A stretch of DNA of 64,000 nucleotides, taken from Aureimonas phyllosphaerae (GTDB lineage Bacteria > Pseudomonadota > Alphaproteobacteria > Rhizobiales > Rhizobiaceae). The notes beneath the pieces are model-generated. The model was not told the DNA's origin. It saw only the letters and a program-made list of their open reading frames with translations, and made no database searches. Every line of letters begins with the position of its first letter. The stretch's first letter is position 1. The stretch is from contig NZ_FOOA01000003.1 in the NCBI RefSeq assembly GCF_900113065.1, positions 248,001-312,000 of the forward strand, in the 5' to 3' direction. Of the stretch, positions 61,828 through 64,000 are shown piece after piece. The position numbers and the translations under genes are program-made.

Positions 61828-63248
61828 CAGTCCCTCCAAAAACCCGGCGACAGGATCACGAGCACGGTGACGATCTCGAGCCGCCCGATCAGCATCAGGA
61901 ACGACAGGATCCACAGCGCGGGCGCCGACAGCGAGGAGAAGTTGCCCGCCGGCCCGACGACCTGTCCGAAGCCCGGGCCCACGTTGCCGACCGCCGTCAG
62001 CGACGCGGAGAAGGCGGTCAGGAGCTCCAGCCCGCAGATCGACAGCGCCGTGGTGCCGAGAAGCAGCGACAGGAAGAACAGGAAGATGAAGATCGTGACG
62101 CTCTGCAGCGTCTCGATCGAGATGTCGTCGTGGCCGTATTTCAGCCGCTGGACGGAATGGGGCCGGATGACGCGCGCGAAGTTCGCCCGCATCAGCGCGT
62201 AGAGGATGATGATCCGGTTGACCTTGATGCCGCCGGCCGTCGACCCGGCGCAGCCGCCGATGAACATGGCGAGGAAGAAGATGCCGATCGCCGCGTTCGA
62301 CCAGAGTGTGAAGTCCTCCGACACGAAGCCGGTGGTGGTGATGACCGACACGAGGTTGAAGGTGGACGACAGAAGCGCCTCACGGAGCGGCACCTCGTTG
62401 ATCACGACGCGCGTCACCGCCAGCGCTAGCGAAAGAACGACGCAGAGCACGAGGAACAACGCCACCTGCGGATCGCGCCAGCGCTGGAAGCGCCGGGGCA
62501 GGAAGACGCGGATGTAGAGGACGAAGGGCAGCGAGCCGGCGATCATGAACACCGTCGCGACCATTAGGATCGCGTCGCTCTGGAAGAAGCCGAGGCTCTC
62601 GTCATGGGTGGAGAAGCCGCCCGTCGCCAGCGTCGACATCGCATGGTTGAACGCGTCGAAGAGGCTCATGCCGAGCGCGAAATAGAGCATCGCGCAGACC
62701 AGCGTCATCACGCCGTAGACGGCGACGATGCCCGACGCGAGCTGGCTGACGCGCGGCAGGAGCTTGCCGGAGCGATCGGAGCTTTCCAGCTGGAAGAGCG
62801 CCATGCCGCCGACGCGAAGCGACGGCAGGATCAAGAGCGCCATGCCGATGATCCCGATGCCGCCGAGGAAATTGAGGAGCGAGCGCCAGAGGAGCAGCCC
62901 GCGCGGCAGGGCGTCGAGGCCGGACAGCGCCGTCGCGCCGGTCGTGGTCAGCCCCGACATGGCCTCGAACACGGCAGCCGCAAACGACAGTTCCGTCTCG
63001 GCGAAGTAGAGCGGCAGCGACGCCGTGACGGTCGAGACCAGCCAGATCGTCGTCACCAACAGGAACCCGAAACGCGGCGTCTGGCGCACGCTCGCGCCCC
63101 GCGTCGCAACGGCAACCAGCGTGCATACGGCGCCGACGACCCCGCCCGTGCCGACGAAGACGACCCAGTCGGGGTTGCCGTCGGACAGGTCGACCAGCGC
63201 CGGCAGCAGCATCGCCCCCGACAGGATCAGCCCGAAGATCGCGGCCAC
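61827..63248 (-). CDS. trkH: TrkH-family potassium uptake channel protein
   Basis: A 473-residue polytopic membrane protein of the TrkH/KtrB family. Four P-loop-like filter regions can be seen: TTTGATALSGLD, STLATGGFSTHDES, TTTGFVSEDF and GNVGPGFG. GGCAGSTAGGIKV is also typical. It imports potassium with a cytoplasmic TrkA regulator encoded elsewhere. It overlaps the GT25 gene by one base. Some N-terminal residues may be missing relative to the family. Confidence 0.92.
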   Translation of the reverse strand: MAAIFGLILSGAMLLPALVDLSDGNPDWVVFVGTGGVVGAVCTLVAVATRGASVRQTPRFGFLLVTTIWLVSTVTASLPLYFAETELSFAAAVFEAMSGLTTTGATALSGLDALPRGLLLWRSLLNFLGGIGIIGMALLILPSLRVGGMALFQLESSDRSGKLLPRVSQLASGIVAVYGVMTLVCAMLYFALGMSLFDAFNHAMSTLATGGFSTHDESLGFFQSDAILMVATVFMIAGSLPFVLYIRVFLPRRFQRWRDPQVALFLVLCVVLSLALAVTRVVINEVPLREALLSSTFNLVSVITTTGFVSEDFTLWSNAAIGIFFLAMFIGGCAGSTAGGIKVNRIIILYALMRANFARVIRPHSVQRLKYGHDDISIETLQSVTIFIFLFFLSLLLGTTALSICGLELLTAFSASLTAVGNVGPGFGQVVGPAGNFSSLSAPALWILSFLMLIGRLEIVTVLVILSPGFWRD

Positions 63249-63337
63249 ATGGCTGATGGTCCTGACGATGGCCCTGCTTCCCCGACGAGCGGCCGCGCCG
63301 CCCCGCCGGCCGAACCTTCCCTGCTTCTAGAGGTCGG

Positions 63338-63369
63338 GGCGCGGGGGAGACAAGCCGTCCCCCCGCGCC
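63338..63369. other. GC-rich hairpin between the ABC exporter and trkH
   Basis: GGCGCGGGGG (63338-63347) pairs with CCCCCGCGCC (63360-63369) across a 12-base loop. No T-run follows on either strand. It may stabilise the upstream message end; it is not a classical terminator. Confidence 0.4.
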
Positions 63370-63376
63370 GCCGCGA

Positions 63377-64000
63377 TCATCCCCCGATCATGCCGGCCGA
63401 CTGCTGCTCGACCAGCGCGCGGTAGAGGCCGCCGGAGCGCAGCATCAGCTCGGCCGGCGCGCCGTCCTCGACGATCCGCCCCCGGTCGAAGACCAGGATG
63501 CGGTCGAGCGAGCGCACGGTCGACAGCCGATGCGCGATGACCAAAGCCGTTCGCCCGGTCATCAGCCGCTCGGTCGCCGCCTGGATGAGGTGCTCGGACT
63601 GCGAATCCAGCGCCGAGGTCGCCTCGTCGAGGACGAGGATCGGCGCATCCGCCAGGAAGGCGCGGGCGAGCGCGATCCGCTGGCGCTCGCCGCCCGAGAG
63701 CTTCACGCCCCGTTCTCCCACCAGCGTGTCGTAGCCATCGGGCATCCGGGCGATGAAGGCGTCGGCATGGGCGAGCCGCGCCGCCGCCTCGATCTCGCCG
63801 CGCGTCGCCTCCGGCCGGGCATAGGCGATGTTCTCGGCGAGCGTCCGGTGAAACAGGATCGATTCCTGCGGCACCACCGCGATCCGCCGCCGCAGCGAGA
63901 CCTGAGCGACCGCGGCCACGTCCTGCCCATCGACGAGCACCTGGCCGCCCGCCACGTCGTGCAGCCGCTGGATGAGCTTGACGAAGGTCGTCTTGCCGGA
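63377..64000 (-). CDS. ABC exporter ATPase (MsbA/ABCB-like), N-terminus beyond the window
   Basis: The last 208 codons of an ABC transporter nucleotide-binding domain; the reading frame stays open to the edge. It begins inside Walker A (SGKTTFVKLIQRL) and has the Q-loop VVPQESILFHRTLAENIAYA, the signature LSGGERQRIALARAFL, Walker B ILVLDEATSALDSQSE and the H-loop TALVIAHRLSTVRSL. The Q-loop and signature fit exporters with a fused N-terminal membrane domain (heterologous substrates or lipid-type export). The membrane part cannot be seen. It precedes trkH in the same direction. Confidence 0.9.
   Translation of the reverse strand, partial: SGKTTFVKLIQRLHDVAGGQVLVDGQDVAAVAQVSLRRRIAVVPQESILFHRTLAENIAYARPEATRGEIEAAARLAHADAFIARMPDGYDTLVGERGVKLSGGERQRIALARAFLADAPILVLDEATSALDSQSEHLIQAATERLMTGRTALVIAHRLSTVRSLDRILVFDRGRIVEDGAPAELMLRSGGLYRALVEQQSAGMIGG

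Overview
The window is high-GC DNA with long, clean coding frames. It looks like the chromosome of an alphaproteobacterium of the order Hyphomicrobiales (Rhizobiales). The evidence is the dnaG-rpoD and carA-carB-greA neighbourhood, the alphaproteobacterial forms of RpoD and CarB, a homologue of the Brucella DRL enzyme, and many ABC and TTT uptake systems. Family level is uncertain; Aurantimonadaceae-like is only a guess. I saw no rRNA, tRNA, CRISPR array, prophage or insertion sequence. The clearest mobile-type item is a BrnTA toxin-antitoxin pair.

Accessory part (about 1-43 kb). (1) 1-5.2 kb: a GTP cyclohydrolase II gene is divergent from a tight operon of a BchC-like dehydrogenase, a PTPS-fold protein that lacks most catalytic residues, a GT4 glycosyltransferase and a methyltransferase. 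A convergent AglD/LPG-synthase-like membrane protein follows. This could be a pathway for a modified pterin or pyrimidine glycoside. (2) 5.6-11.0 kb: an oligopeptide/dipeptide ABC importer operon. (3) 11.0-18.9 kb: a TTT carboxylate transporter (tctCBA) co-directional with a DhaK-DhaL fusion kinase, a TIM-barrel isomerase and a PdxA2-like dehydrogenase. A divergent GntR/FCD regulator has a good palindromic operator candidate in the shared promoter. This is probably sugar-acid catabolism. (4) 18.9-20.3 kb: two genes I do not recognise. (5) 20.4-26.4 kb: a SorC regulator, GutM, a complete glucitol-type PTS and its own HPr-EI fusion, with no sorbitol-6-phosphate dehydrogenase. (6) 27.0-42.9 kb: a polyol/sugar locus. 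One strand carries a zinc dehydrogenase, a GlpD-like dehydrogenase, a PfkB kinase, a second SorC regulator, a DRL-like (DXR-like) oxidoreductase, acetoin-dehydrogenase-type AcoA/AcoB/AcoC and a HAD phosphatase. The other strand carries a sugar ABC importer and an aldehyde dehydrogenase.

The most interesting reading of regions 5 and 6 is that DRL and AcoABC act in sequence. DRL run backwards would turn 2-C-methyl-D-erythritol 4-phosphate into 1-deoxy-D-xylulose 5-phosphate (DXP). DXP carries the same CH3-CO-CHOH- group as acetoin, so an AcoAB-type enzyme could cleave it to acetyl-CoA plus glyceraldehyde 3-phosphate. The kinase, PTS and ABC importer would supply the phosphorylated polyol. This is an inference from gene content only.

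Core part (43-64 kb): a CYTH protein, a SIMPL protein, a small secreted repeat protein, a GGDEF-EAL protein and a DoxX protein. Then rpoD and dnaG, chorismate mutase, a GNAT acetyltransferase and YqeY. Next comes carA, followed by a small HTH regulator with a striking 48-bp dyad upstream, then carB and greA. The window ends with brnT-brnA, two LPS-type glycosyltransferases, TrkH and an ABC exporter cut off by the edge. Strong intrinsic terminators lie after the peptide ABC operon, between several convergent genes and after carA.
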